A DNA stretch of 64,000 bases from NCBI GenBank assembly GCA_949987565.1, contig OX465102.1:23818260-23882259 (forward strand), written 5' to 3'. Origin of the DNA: Luidia sarsii (taxonomy: Eukaryota > Echinodermata > Asteroidea > Paxillosida > Luidiidae). Below the pieces are notes generated by a model that was not told the origin of the DNA, made no database searches, and saw nothing but the letters and a program-made list of their open reading frames with translations. A program made the position numbers and the translations under genes. Of this stretch, positions 20,204 to 30,389 are shown one piece after another; within the stretch, counting starts at the first letter, position 1; each line of letters starts with the position of its first letter.

Positions 20204-21427
20204 ATGGCCGAGCATGCATTCCCGCCCGCGGGCCCTATCAATCTGAGCGATCCTTCCGAGGCGAAGCTGTACACGTACGGCCGTGTCGAGGCCGTCATCA
20301 TCGCCGCCGTCAACCCCGCAGTGCTCCTGATCGGCCTGCTGGGCAACCTGGGCCTCCTCTTTGTCGTGGCCCGCGTCCGACGCATGCGGACGGTCTTCAA
20401 CGTCTACCTGCTGGACCTGAGCCTGGCCGGGACGGTGCAGCTGGTGCTCGGCTCGGCCACGGCGCTGGCCCGATACAGGGCCAGCCCGGTCTACGGCGAC
20501 GCAGCGGGGCTGGGCCGGACAGGCTGCGCGGTCGTGGCTCTCCTCAGGGACGCCACCACCTGGGCGGGCATCACCTTCGCCGTGGTGCTGGTCGTGGTGC
20601 TGCACTACGCCGTCTGCCGGCCGCACAGGTTCGCCAGGTTCCGCCGGAAGAGCCGCGCCGTCAAGGTGTCGGCCGCCGTCTGGGCGCTGAGCCTGGCGGC
20701 GGCGCTCTGTTTCCTCCCGGCCTGGAGCGGGTTCGCCGTGCACGAGATCGCCTGGCCCGAGGAGGAAGAAGAAGGGGACCCCGCCGGCGGCGACCTCGAC
20801 GCGGGGCTCCGGTACGGCGGCCGCTACCCGGACACCGTCGGCGTGTGCTCGCCGCGGGTCCGCTGGCTCCTGACCGTCCACGACCTGGTTCAGCCGCTGG
20901 CGTTCTTCGCCTGCCTGTTCGGCAACACCGCCGTCTTCGCCGACATCCTCCGCGCCGTCCGCGCCCAGCTGCGCTCGGTGCGTCCCCGGGAGACCGTCAC
21001 GGCGGCGGCGGCGGCGGCGGCGGCGGCCACGACTAAGACCACCCCCGCCGGCAAGCCGCGCTCGACCGCGGCAACGGCGGCGGTCAAGCGGTCGGCCGAT
21101 CGCTTCGGCATGACGCGCATGATCGCCGTCTGCTCGCTGCCCTTCTACGTGCTCCCGATGCCCTACCACTGCCGGGTGTTCGCCGGCGCCCTGGCCGAGC
21201 TGAGCGGCGGGGGCCGGCGAGCCCTGGACCCCGGTCAGCTCCGGTCGCTGGAGATGGTCTCGCTGGCGCTGCTGAACGTCACGCCGGCCGTCTGCCCCTA
21301 CATCTACGTCCTGCTGAACACCAGCTATCGGAGCGCCACCGTAGAGGCCTTCACGAGGTGGGGCCGGAGGAGGCGGACTGCACTCCCCGTCACGAGGGCC
21401 GGCGGAATGTCCACCCTCGGAAAATGA
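20204..21427 (+). CDS. Degenerate class A GPCR, paralogue of the receptor at 3311
   Basis: This is a 407-residue intronless seven-helix protein that aligns with the 3311 receptor from TM1 (GLLGN, N48) through ECL1 (ARYRASPVYGDA against ARYRTSPVNGDQ) to TM7 (CPYIY at 364-368). The TM3-ECL2 disulfide (C108/C215), P231 in TM5 and P320 in TM6 are kept. Key activation residues are changed: the TM2 Asp is G76, the D/ERY position reads VLH (132-134), the TM6 Trp position is Pro (LPMPYH), and the NPxxY Asn is C364. ECL2 is long and acidic (EEEEE at 186-190), and ICL3 has a poly-Ala run at 267-275. ATG 20204 is preferred because the 42 residues from an earlier ATG at 20078 include a microsatellite-encoded Thr-His run. 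The frame is intact and GC-rich, arguing against a simple pseudogene. Confidence 0.85.
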   Translation: MAEHAFPPAGPINLSDPSEAKLYTYGRVEAVIIAAVNPAVLLIGLLGNLGLLFVVARVRRMRTVFNVYLLDLSLAGTVQLVLGSATALARYRASPVYGDAAGLGRTGCAVVALLRDATTWAGITFAVVLVVVLHYAVCRPHRFARFRRKSRAVKVSAAVWALSLAAALCFLPAWSGFAVHEIAWPEEEEEGDPAGGDLDAGLRYGGRYPDTVGVCSPRVRWLLTVHDLVQPLAFFACLFGNTAVFADILRAVRAQLRSVRPRETVTAAAAAAAAATTKTTPAGKPRSTAATAAVKRSADRFGMTRMIAVCSLPFYVLPMPYHCRVFAGALAELSGGGRRALDPGQLRSLEMVSLALLNVTPAVCPYIYVLLNTSYRSATVEAFTRWGRRRRTALPVTRAGGMSTLGK

Positions 21428-21628
21428 ACCCACCCCTTCCCAAGAGACAAAAAAAGGGGTAGGCTTAAGAACTCCTTTGTGCATCCTCTCATCAGTTTTG
21501 ATGAACTTACCTAACCCTAACCCACCTTCCGCCACTTACTGGCTCTATTTTTGAACCAAGTCGGTATTCAGTTTTTGAAAAGTCCTGCTACGATCGAGAT
21601 CAGGCAAGTAAACAAGTTTGACGTTTAA
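21428..21628. other. 3' flank of the second receptor
   Basis: No further gene features. A short polypurine stretch (AAAAAAGGGG) follows the stop codon. Confidence 0.4.
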
Positions 21629-22202
21629 CCCTCGAAGAGTCGAGGCGGGTTCCATCCCCTGTATTTTTTTATAGGGTCTCGGTAATTTTTGTTCTGCGTG
21701 TTGAGGCTTCATGACTTTTTTGGCAACCTTCTTGGGCACATTATGACACTAATTTTATTAAAATTCGAAGTGCCGTTCTCTGACAATGAACATTTTTCCA
21801 TTGACTTACACTACATAAAAGCATAGCATCCAAGGTGCATAGTGTATTTCTTTTCAGAAATTCTTTTGCACAATTAGCTCATTAATATTGCTGTATAAAA
21901 TTATTGGTTCTTCGTGTTTCATTATCATTGTAAAAGATATGCAATTCAATGAAATAACATAGGAAATTCAATAAAAAAAAAAATTAAAAAGCCAAGCAAA
22001 TGGAATCATGAATAATTAATGAGCCATAATTAGACAAAACATTATTTTTTCAAATGAAATTGTACACAAAAGTTCATTATCTAATTCTCTATCACCTGCT
22101 AAACATCATTTGAATCCATCATTGAACGATCGAGATCTGAGGGTGGGGGCGGAATCCACCCCCCGTATGTGAGATGGTCAAAATAACCCGGCTCTTTGAG
22201 GG
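21629..22202. mobile_element. piggyBac-like MITE (TTAA target, CCCTC ends)
   Basis: The ends are CCCTCGAAGAG on the left and the complement of CCCTCAAAGAG on the right, each flanked by TTAA (21625-21628 and 22203-22206). TTAA targets with CCC-type termini are characteristic of piggyBac. The 574-bp interior is AT-rich and non-coding, so the element depended on a partner in trans. Confidence 0.6.
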
Positions 22203-22206
22203 TTAA

Positions 22207-23484
22207 AGGGGAATGCAACCCAATAAATAAAGTTAGCTTATCTGATTGGTGTTAAAAACAACCAACATTTACCTATGAGTCACTCACGTACGGTTCTCAT
22301 AAAGAAAGAAAATTCATGGAATTGCAGGCCGAATTTGTGTTCCCGTACGTAGCCATCTTTTCGAAAAAGCCGCCGCTGATTGCGGGAATGTGACGTACAG
22401 GACGGATAACTGCCGTATGACTACGAGTATTGAGATGCCCTCTACTGCGTGCAGTGTGTATAGTGCCAGGTTTTGGGCTGTAAAAATGTCAGCGGGGAAA
22501 AGTTGGAAAACACTTTCCATGCAATTCTCAATGAGGACAAGAAAACTGAGTTACTTATAGAAGTGGGCTGCGGCCATCAAAGTGGAGAAATTTCTCAAAA
22601 TCGACTACCAATACTCAATAGAAATCGAAAGGATGTGAATGTGATTTGTACTGCAGCGATCACTTTACCTCCATGCTTCACCGAGGAGGATTGGGAGGAG
22701 GACTTGCGGGCCAAACTTACCGCCTCGAAGCCAAGAAAGTATAATGAAAGAACATGCTGTTCCTTCTCTATATTCCACATCAACCAGCGGTGGCAACTCG
22801 TGAATCGACAGCTTTAGGAATTTCCGAATTGTTTCGTTTCGGTCCAACCCTGAATGTTTATTTATTCTCCCATACACGTGCATGTGAGATCCTTCTCGGC
22901 GAAGACTGCATGAATCAGTTTGATTTCTATATTTTAAAAGATATAAATTTATCTAAAAAATAAAAAAAATATTTTTAATATTATTTTTGGTTAAGATTTA
23001 TGTATGATTTTGTGAAAATATTGATTAATTACTTAGTATAAAATTTAAAGGATTGAACAAGCTTAATAAACCTGTTCAACGTTGGCAAAGCATTATGGGT
23101 ATAGATGACTGGTCGTATTTTTATCACACAACTCTATGGTGAAGCACGTAAAGTCGTGAATTGTTTAGTTTTTTCTCAAAAACCAGATGGAGTTTAGAAA
23201 TGAAACTCACACAAAATTTTCGTCTAGATACCAGGAACAGGAATATTTTTGTCGGAAGGTTTATTGATCAATCAGACGCGGTTGCCGTCATTCCGTCGTG
23301 ACATCACACCCCCAGAAAACAGCGGCGACCTTCGAAAAGGTGGCTTCGTCCGGGAACGCGAATTCGGCCAACAATTCCATGAATTTTCTCTCTTTATGAA
23401 ACTCGTACGTGAGTGTCTCATAGGTAGATTGTTTTTAACACCCAATCGGATAAGCAAACTGTATTTCTTGGGTTGCATTCCCCT
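22207..23484 (+). mobile_element. Kolobok-like DNA transposon remnant with long inverted ends
   Basis: The two ends, AGGGGAATGCAACCC and its complement, continue as diverged inverted repeats of about 190 bp on each side and are flanked by TTAA (22203-22206, 23485-23488). The interior encodes a decayed THAP domain. TTAA duplications plus a THAP-bearing transposase are the combination known from the Kolobok superfamily. No transposase catalytic part is visible, so this is an internally deleted or non-autonomous copy. A piggyBac derivative is the main alternative. Confidence 0.6.
22435..22817 (+). pseudogene. Frameshifted THAP zinc-finger domain of the Kolobok-like element
   Basis: Pieces of a THAP (C2CH) domain lie in different frames. 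MPSTACSVY starts at 22435, GCKN and SGEKLENTFH follow in the next frame, a WAAAIK piece matches the conserved Trp region, CSDHF gives the last Cys-His pair, and TEEDWEEDLRAKL with SKPRKY forms the C-terminal basic part. At least two frameshifts separate them. THAP domains bind DNA, here presumably the transposon ends. Confidence 0.6.
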
Positions 23485-23488
23485 TTAA

Positions 23489-23774
23489 GTCGATAAACAT
23501 TTTTGCAAGGTTTTTTTAAATGTTAATAAACATTAGTTAGTAAAAAAAAAGGAATAAAAGGCCCCACCGCGTGGGCAGGGGTTGCCATGTTACCTGAAAT
23601 AATTATGCGTAATTGGTAAGTACACTACTTTTCCGTATTTTGTTCGTACGATTGACTGCCGTTGTACAGATTCGGATCCACCACACGACCTTGACCAGCT
23701 CGGTGATCAAGGGGCTTAGTTGAATCGTCTACACGAAAAGCGGTGGATGGGAAGCACCCACACGCTGTCCGTGT
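23489..23774. other. Non-coding interval
   Basis: Nothing recognisable between the Kolobok-like element and the CT tract. Confidence 0.35.
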
Positions 23775-23886
23775 TCACTTTTTCTTTCCCAATCTCTCTT
23801 TCCTCTCTCCTCTCTCCCTCACCCCCTTTCCCCCTCCCTCCCTCTCTCCCTGTCTCTCCCTTCCTCTCTCTCTCTCCCTCTCCCCC

Positions 23887-23954
<68 letters not shown>

Positions 23955-23955
23955 T
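23775..23955. repeat. CT microsatellite
   Basis: Nearly pure CTCTCTCT with CCCT interruptions. It abuts the decayed Tx1-like fragment. Confidence 0.95.
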
Positions 23956-23989
23956 GGAAAGTCTGAGGACAGACTCCCCGTCAGGATAT

Positions 23990-24906
23990 TTCCGCTCGAA
24001 GAGAGCGAGACAGCGGGAGGTCCAAATCTTCCACTTCATCACCGAGATGGGATGAACCAGACGAAGAGCGAAGGGGGCTTTCGGGGGAGCAAGTCCCTCG
24101 GCGAAGAGGACCATGCCCAACGTCAGGCGAAAGGAAGGACCTAAAACCCTCCCCCCACGGCCTCGACCCACTCCCACAGGAAAGAAACTGCCAGGGACAC
24201 TGCCACAGGAGGTGCAGGAGGGTCTCGGACCCGCCGCAGTGCCCGCGAGGGCATCTGCGGCGGCCGATCCCCCAGGTCCGAAGACGATGGCCTGTCTTCA
24301 CTGCAGCCCAGAGCACTCGCCAGTTGAAGTCCCTCAGGGTGTGACCTGCTCCGTGGGGAGAAATCGAAATTAAAAGTGGAGTTTGGAGCGGCGTGAGGGG
24401 GCCGCTCCGTATCCGGAGAGATGGAGTTCAACTGGACCGCGTACAGTCCGGAGACCGACGCGGCTGCCCAGTTGAACTGAGGAGAAAGGGCGAAGACACG
24501 AAAGACAGGACGACAGAAAGATGGGTAGTGGGGGGTTGAGTGAGGGAGCGAGGACGAGAGTTGGACGAGACGCTGCGAGGGAGCACCCGCTGTAATTGGA
24601 GCGCCGCCCAGAAATACATAAAGGATCTCCAGGGATGACCGTTCGGTAGCAGGGGGGAGGCGCAGGCTCCTCAGATGGAAGCTGTCGCACTTGAGCTGCA
24701 CGTCGACCACGCCTAGCCCACCGGCATTTGAAGAGAACAGAGTTAATCCGCTTCGTTTGAGACGGGGAGAGGATAAACGGGGGCAACATAAAACTAAAGA
24801 TGTCAGCTTCACAAAATGGCCATTTTGGGATACACCTTTTTTTCCCCAACTTAGATACATGGCAAATGTTGATCCTTTGGGATCTAAGATCACTGCATGA
24901 TTTCAC
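23990..24906 (-). pseudogene. Decayed C-terminal part of a Tx1/L1-like reverse transcriptase ORF
   Basis: On the - strand, a segment with GGLGVVDVQLKCDSFHLRSL (around 24730-24660) matches the conserved post-RT region of Tx1/L1-type ORF2. It is followed at about 24316-24190 by TGDRLRTWGIGRRRCPR-like sequence and GGSETLLHLLWQCP, the Cys/His knuckle near the end of such proteins. The pieces lie in at least two frames, so several frameshifts have accumulated. Upstream RT catalytic motifs are absent. It is a 5'-truncated dead insertion with higher GC than its flanks. Confidence 0.65.
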
Positions 24907-25666
24907 ATTGCAGTTCGGTCCTTGGAAGGGCTGTCACGTGACTATCCAAGCAAAAACAGGAAGGAAAAGGAAGGAAAAGAAATAAGGAAAAAGACAAAAT
25001 GACACGTGACACCTGATGACGTCATGATGATATCAAAGTTACCAGGACAAATTTCAGCAACATCTCTCAGTTTGAATCAACGTTACTTTGTTCAATGGCA
25101 AAAGTGCCTCTTACAAAACCCCTGTGCAAAGTCTATGGGATTCTCCCGACAAGAAGAAAAAGTCAGAAGGGAAAACAAATCTGAAAAAAACAATAGCTTT
25201 CCCGCTTCTTAGCTTTTCCGCTTCGCGCCGGAAAATCTAAAAAAGGAAATAAACACAGGACGGTGATGATGACGTTGACCCTCCCAAGATCGCCGGGACC
25301 CAACGACCCGCAGACTTTGGTGGGCCCCGTCGTTCACATGTAGCACATTCTTGTACATGTGTATTTCTTCTTTTGGAGTTATTTTGCTCCTTTTTATTTG
25401 TTTTTTTCATCCATCCTCAATGTCAGACGATATTAATTAAATCCAAGCATTACGTATATTAAAAAAGGTATTACACGTTTATACCACTATACACATTTAC
25501 ATTATTTAAATACTTCAGAAAGAAAACTATAAATTGCCATTATTTATCCAATACAATGCTTTGTTCTTTTCATAATGTAACCTAAAAGTTTCTTTGTTTA
25601 TTCTTTTCTTTTCTCTATGGAGGAACAGCTTTAAATTCTATTTGAAGTTTTATACTATATCAACTT
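24907..25666. other. Non-coding interval
   Basis: AT-rich with short repeats of GGAAAAG words near 24955-24990. No gene recognised. Confidence 0.35.
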
Positions 25667-25971
25667 CCAGGGGGGTGTTTCATAAAACTTTACAATTAAT
25701 CTTATCTTGAGAAAATCAACCTTATCTCTGGAAAAATTAATCTTAAATCCCCAAATCTACAATTAATCTTATCTCTGTTTCATAAAGAAAGTTACGATCG
25801 ATATCAATCTTTACATCGCTCTGAATCAATCTTATTCTTACAATTGATCCAAATCAAATGTTAGAGGAAAACAATTAATCCTAAATGTAAATTTGGGCGG
25901 GAAAAGAAAACATTACATTTCCAAATTCATTGTCTTAACCGTACCACGATCACTTACTGCTCTTCAAAAAT

Positions 25972-27413
25972 ATGGCTCTACAACTACTTTTGATGCAAAA
26001 TCGTCGAGCCTTGCGCAGGGAGAGGGTGTTTAGAGATCGCAAGAACCCTCTAGACACATGGAGATACAGAGATGTACAAGAAATATAGATTTACTAGATT
26101 TGGCTGCCAGCATGTCATTGACATAGTACAAGCTGAATTGCATCGGCCGACTCATCGTAACCATGCCATTCCTGCAAGCTTGCAGGTTTTCATTGCCCTA
26201 TATACGGTACTACGCTACAGGCTCCTTGTTAGACTGTGCAGGTGAGCTCCATGGCTGCAGCATAGCTACGTGCTCTAGAGTTTTGCGAAGTGTGACTCAA
26301 GTATTGTGCCATCGACGAAATGAGTTTATTCAATTCCCATCACCAGAAGATGCGCGGGAAGTCCAGAGAGACTTCTTTAATTTGGCTGGCTTTCCCCAAC
26401 TGGTGGGCATAGTCGACGGGACACACATAGGGCTACATGGATGCAAGCTCGGGAACAATGAACCGATTTATGTCAATCGAAAGGGTAAGCACACCATAAA
26501 TGTACAGCTCGTTTGTGATGCACACTTCAAAATCACCAACGTCGTTGCAAGATGGCCAGGCAGTACACACGACAGCCGCATCCTACAGGCAAGCCGTATT
26601 GGGCAGCTGTTTGAACGTCAAGACCTCCAGGGTATTCTACTAGGTGATTCTGGGTACCCACTTCGCCCATGGTTAATGACCCCACTACCCAATCCTGCTA
26701 CCAATGCAGAGAGAGCATATAACAGGTAGATTTGACATTTACTGTACATGTAGTTATATTTTCCAGGGTGGATCAGTTGTTATTATTATTATTATTTTTT
26801 TGGGGGGGGGGGTGACTCGAAGCTGTAGAAAAGACCAAGCCAGTTGCCAACCTTCCCCCATGTTTTCCCTTTTAATTAAATAAATAAATAAACCCCATTA
26901 CAATACAAAACAACACATTGTGTGCAGAAATATTTTTTTTCCCATTATAGATGTACATGAACCTCCAGTGTGTTTGTAGGGTGTTTGTTTCTTTAGTTTG
27001 GATACTGATATAGAAAAAAAATAGAAAAAAATAACCCTCCCATAGTTGGCCTGCCTCTTTGATAGAACAATTTTGTGGTTTGATTTTTCCTTAATTTGTC
27101 TCGCAGGTCGCACGCCAACACTAGAGTAGTGATTGAACAAGTCAATGGACAACGGAAGAATAAATTTCGTTGTCTGCTTGGTCATGGCATGCAGATAATT
27201 CCTGAGAGGGCTTGTGATATAATTGTCGCCTGCTGTGTGCTTTTCAACATAAGTAAGCTGTTGAGGGAGCCTAATCTCGATCCTGAAAATGACATGGAGG
27301 AGAATGTGGATGGAGGTGATGCTGATGATGGCCATGAAGATGGAGATGATGTTGCTGCAAGAGTAACCGGGGCTGCTGCCAGAACAGAAATCATTCGTAA
27401 CTTCTTTGGTTAA
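25972..27413 (+). pseudogene. HARBI1-like transposase, two exons, two frameshifts
   Basis: Exon 1 runs 25972-26725 and exon 2 27107-27413, joined by a clear GT-AG intron that restores NRSHANTRVVIEQ. The DDE nuclease is recognisable: VDGTHI (first Asp), WPGSTHDSR (second Asp) and ERAYN (Glu), then NGQRKNKFRCL. The N-terminal part (MALQLLLMQNRRALRRE, then KYRFTRFG) is shifted by an indel near 26078, and a 4-bp TATA insertion near 26208 shifts it again before RYYATGSLLDCAG. The C-terminus is acidic (DGGDADDGHEDGDD). The catalytic core is intact, so inactivation may be recent. It would have excised and reinserted the element together with its accessory protein. Confidence 0.8.
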
Positions 27414-27889
27414 TTTTCCCAGAATTTGACACAGAACATAACATTAAACACATAATAATCTTTGTCATTGAAAAATTAAGTTTATGTTCTTGCAAAGTCC
27501 TGAAATTATTACTGTAAAAATCTTAATAAATTATAAAACAAAATTAAAACATAACAAAAACTCTGTAGCAATTCAAACGCCTTGTTCAATTTTTTAAATA
27601 TTTATTTACATGTTAAAAACAATAACAATAAATAAAATCATTAAACATACTGAGTTCATTTCAACAGTCATACACAACATATTGCTTACTATGTAATTGC
27701 CCCCTCCATTGTCAATTGAATTGTTAGTTTTTTGACAGAGCGTCAGCAGAGAGTTAGATACAAATAAGTACATTCTGATTGGCAAATTCTTTCAGGTGGA
27801 GTATCCCAAGGAAGTACATGTTGGTTAGGACCTGTAATTTTTTTGCGTGTATAAATAATGCTGTTGACTCAGGTTTTTGTAAATGTTGG

Positions 27890-28075
27890 AAATATGTCGA
27901 TCTGACGTTAGGGGAAAATAAATTACTAGACAATCAAACTAATTTACAATTAGATCTTGACAATTTGAACCAGTGGGCAGACAACAATGGCTTTTCAATG
28001 AACCCCAGTAAATGTCAAACAACGCAAGTTTATTTTGATATACAAAAATGTTGCAAACTGCTTACTGACTAAAAC
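27890..28075 (+). pseudogene. Short reverse transcriptase fragment nested in the Harbinger-like element
   Basis: The frame gives LQLDLDNLNQWADNNGFSMN and then PSKC, matching the segment of non-LTR reverse transcriptases just after the YADD motif. Upstream catalytic residues are missing. The adjoining GTTGCAAACTGCTTACTGAC word leads directly into a hairpin-core copy. Confidence 0.6.
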
Positions 28076-28098
28076 TACCAAAATGCAAATCTCAAAAT

Positions 28099-28152
28099 TT
28101 AGTGGGCCTGACGTTTCGATTCTAGCAGGGCCTTTCTCAAAGGCAGGGTGAC
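28099..28152 (+). repeat. Recurrent hairpin core, single-arm copy
   Basis: TAGTGGGCCTGACGTTTCG followed by ATTCTAGCAGGGCCTTTCTC and AAAGGCAGGG. It lies downstream of the reverse transcriptase fragment and is preceded by ACCAAAATGCAAATCTCAAA, as at 39760 and 43270 in the opposite orientation. Confidence 0.8.
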
Positions 28153-28366
28153 AAGGACAAAACAGATACAAGAAGGAAGGGGAAGAGAGTGAATAGGACA
28201 TGGATTAGAAACAAAAGACAAAAAGTAAAGCTCGTAGGAAAGCTCAAAGGACAAAGGGAAGGAGTAGGGTAAGGATTAGTGAGAAGAGGGGGGAAGATCA
28301 AAGAGAGAAGTGTGGAGGAGTGAACAAATTTGAGGAGCGGTATCCTAAATTAATTATTGCATTGAA

Positions 28367-28684
28367 TTAAAAAGAGCCAATGATGATGAAGATTGCAGAC
28401 AAAGCAGAATACCCCTTTGGATTTCCAGAATTTTCTCGCATAACTTTTAATTTTTCCCGTTCTATCTGCAGCAATTCTTCTTCCACTTCGCAACTGCGAA
28501 TGCGAGTGGCCTTTTGAGATTGCTGCTGTGTGTTATTTGTGCTGTTATGACTGTTGGCATTGTTACTGTTGTTGTGACTGATGGTGAGGTTACTGCTGTT
28601 GTGAATGTTGGTTTTCTCAAACTGGATGGTATTGCCTATAGATGATTCCTGTGAAGATTCCTGGGACTCTTCTGTGTCTGAATG
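28367..28684 (-). pseudogene. C-terminal exon of a Harbinger accessory (Myb/SANT-type) protein
   Basis: A good acceptor (TTACTTCCAG) at about 28685 opens a frame with an acidic/Ser-rich start (HSDTEESQESSQES), an Asn/Ser-rich linker, and a predicted helical end EEELLQIEREKLKVM. This layout is typical of the C-terminus of the Myb-like protein encoded divergently in Harbinger elements. The DNA-binding Myb part is not visible upstream (28.7-30.2 kb), so the gene is incomplete or too diverged to see. Confidence 0.5.
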
Positions 28685-28729
28685 CTGGAAGTAAAACAAA
28701 ATCAGAAGGAATACAAAATTTAACACTTT

Positions 28730-29555
28730 TGCAGATTTTGTTTACAAAATAAAGAAAAGATATTAAACCAGAAACATACGTCTATTAACAGAACAAGTAG
28801 CTTTTCCGTTTTTTTCTTTCTGAAGAAAGACCAACTTAAAAATCTGAAAACCAGTAGCACACACATAATTACTACAGCACCTCCGGTTTCGACTGGAAGG
28901 ATTACATGACATGAGGCAGGTCATCAAACCTTAGTCCCTGAAACTCCTCTCACATGCTAGCAACAGCACAACAAGGGAGTTAACCAGTGATTTATAATCA
29001 GGTTTTTTTATTATCAAAAGATTCAGGCTTTATTACCTCATTAATATTCATGAGATGACAAAGAAAAAATATGTACACATGAGCATAATTATGTGATATA
29101 TAATCTTAAAAATAAATAAATCAATCAACATCCAACTTCAGAGATGAAAACAAATATATAAGCGAGACGCCCTATAGGAGCCTCCATAGTTTTTACCCAG
29201 AACGGACTGCCTCAAGTTGCGTGATACATTTTTTTTCTACGGATGTTGGGGTTTGTTATGGTACACTCAGATTTTTTTTTAGGACCAACAATAAAGAAAA
29301 CTGGAGCTTCGAAGCAACTGCCAATTTTGTACCTAGGAAAATAGACCCCAAAAGAGCAACTTTTTGAATCACACGAGTTTGGCCTACTGGAAAAGCCTTA
29401 ACTTTGCACATTTTCGGTGACGGACAAGAGCAGGAAACAAACTGTAAGATACGAAGTCTGAGATCGTTATACGGAGTCGTTTTCATCGTGCGATGTGAGT
29501 TAGAAGGCTACACGTCGAAAACGTGTAGCGTCGAAAACGGGGGTTCCCACGATAT
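28730..29555. other. Non-coding interval inside the Harbinger-like element
   Basis: No exon could be supported here, although the missing Myb-like exon would be expected in this stretch. Confidence 0.35.
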
Positions 29556-29825
29556 AGTACTACTACTACTACTACATGTACTAGTACTACTACTCGTAGG
29601 TTTTGATAGTAATACTAGTAGTAGTACTAGTAGTAGTACTTAGTAGTAGTACTACTAGTAGTACTACTGCTTAGTAATAGTAGTAGTAGTAGTACTACTA
29701 CTACTAGTAGTAGTACTAGTTAGTACTAACTTACTAGTAAAGTGATAGTAGTAGTAATAGTTAGTAGTATTACTACCACTACTGACACTAGTACTACTAA
29801 GTACTAGTACTACTACCTCCTTGGT
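29556..29825. repeat. TAG/TAC trinucleotide satellite
   Basis: GTAGTAGTACTACTACTAGT-type words change strand sense repeatedly, so the tract is highly self-complementary. Confidence 0.9.
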
Positions 29826-30389
29826 ACTGGTAGTGGTAGTACTTGTCTATAGTGCTAACTACTATATTATAGTGCTATCGTACCTGTATTTTCCCCGCGT
29901 CACCTTCTCCACATTTCTTTGCCAAAGAGCAAGAAATTGTGGGCTACAATTCACACATCGTATCTATCAAGTATCATGTACATTTTATATAAGAAATCAT
30001 CCTTTATGTGGCATGTCTAGTTCTTAAACAATCTTGAACAATGTTAAATTGTTATTTCTGCTTGTTTTTGATGGTTTTTGTCGCTTACCTGCACTGTAGA
30101 ACTCTGTACAGTCTGTAGTTCTATGCTGTATACATGTAGTGCATGTAGTGTAGGTCTTCAGCAGCTGAAAAACTTTGTTTGGGTCAAAGGTTGCGTTTTA
30201 GGCTCTTCCAATAACATTAAACTTCAAAGAAACAATTGATATCGATCTTATCGCAAAGTCAATCAATCTTACCTTAAGATTGATTTTATGAAACACATTT
30301 CTACAATTGATTGTAGCCCAAGGTTGATCTTGACTTAAGATTAAAAGAAAAGATTAATTGTTTTATTTCTTTATGAAACACCCCACTGG

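Larger units (their letters stand above)
25667..30389. mobile_element. PIF/Harbinger-like DNA transposon, 4.7 kb, with nested insertions
   Basis: The ends share GGGGTGTTTCATAAA in inverted orientation (25673-25687 and about 30370-30384), extended inward by related AATTAATCTTATC-type words. The interior encodes a HARBI1-like transposase on + (25972-27413) and an exon on - (28684-28367) that resembles the C-terminus of the Myb/SANT-type accessory protein these elements normally carry. A reverse transcriptase fragment and a hairpin-core repeat are nested between them, and a TAG/TAC satellite occupies 29556-29825. The target duplication could not be defined confidently. Confidence 0.7.
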
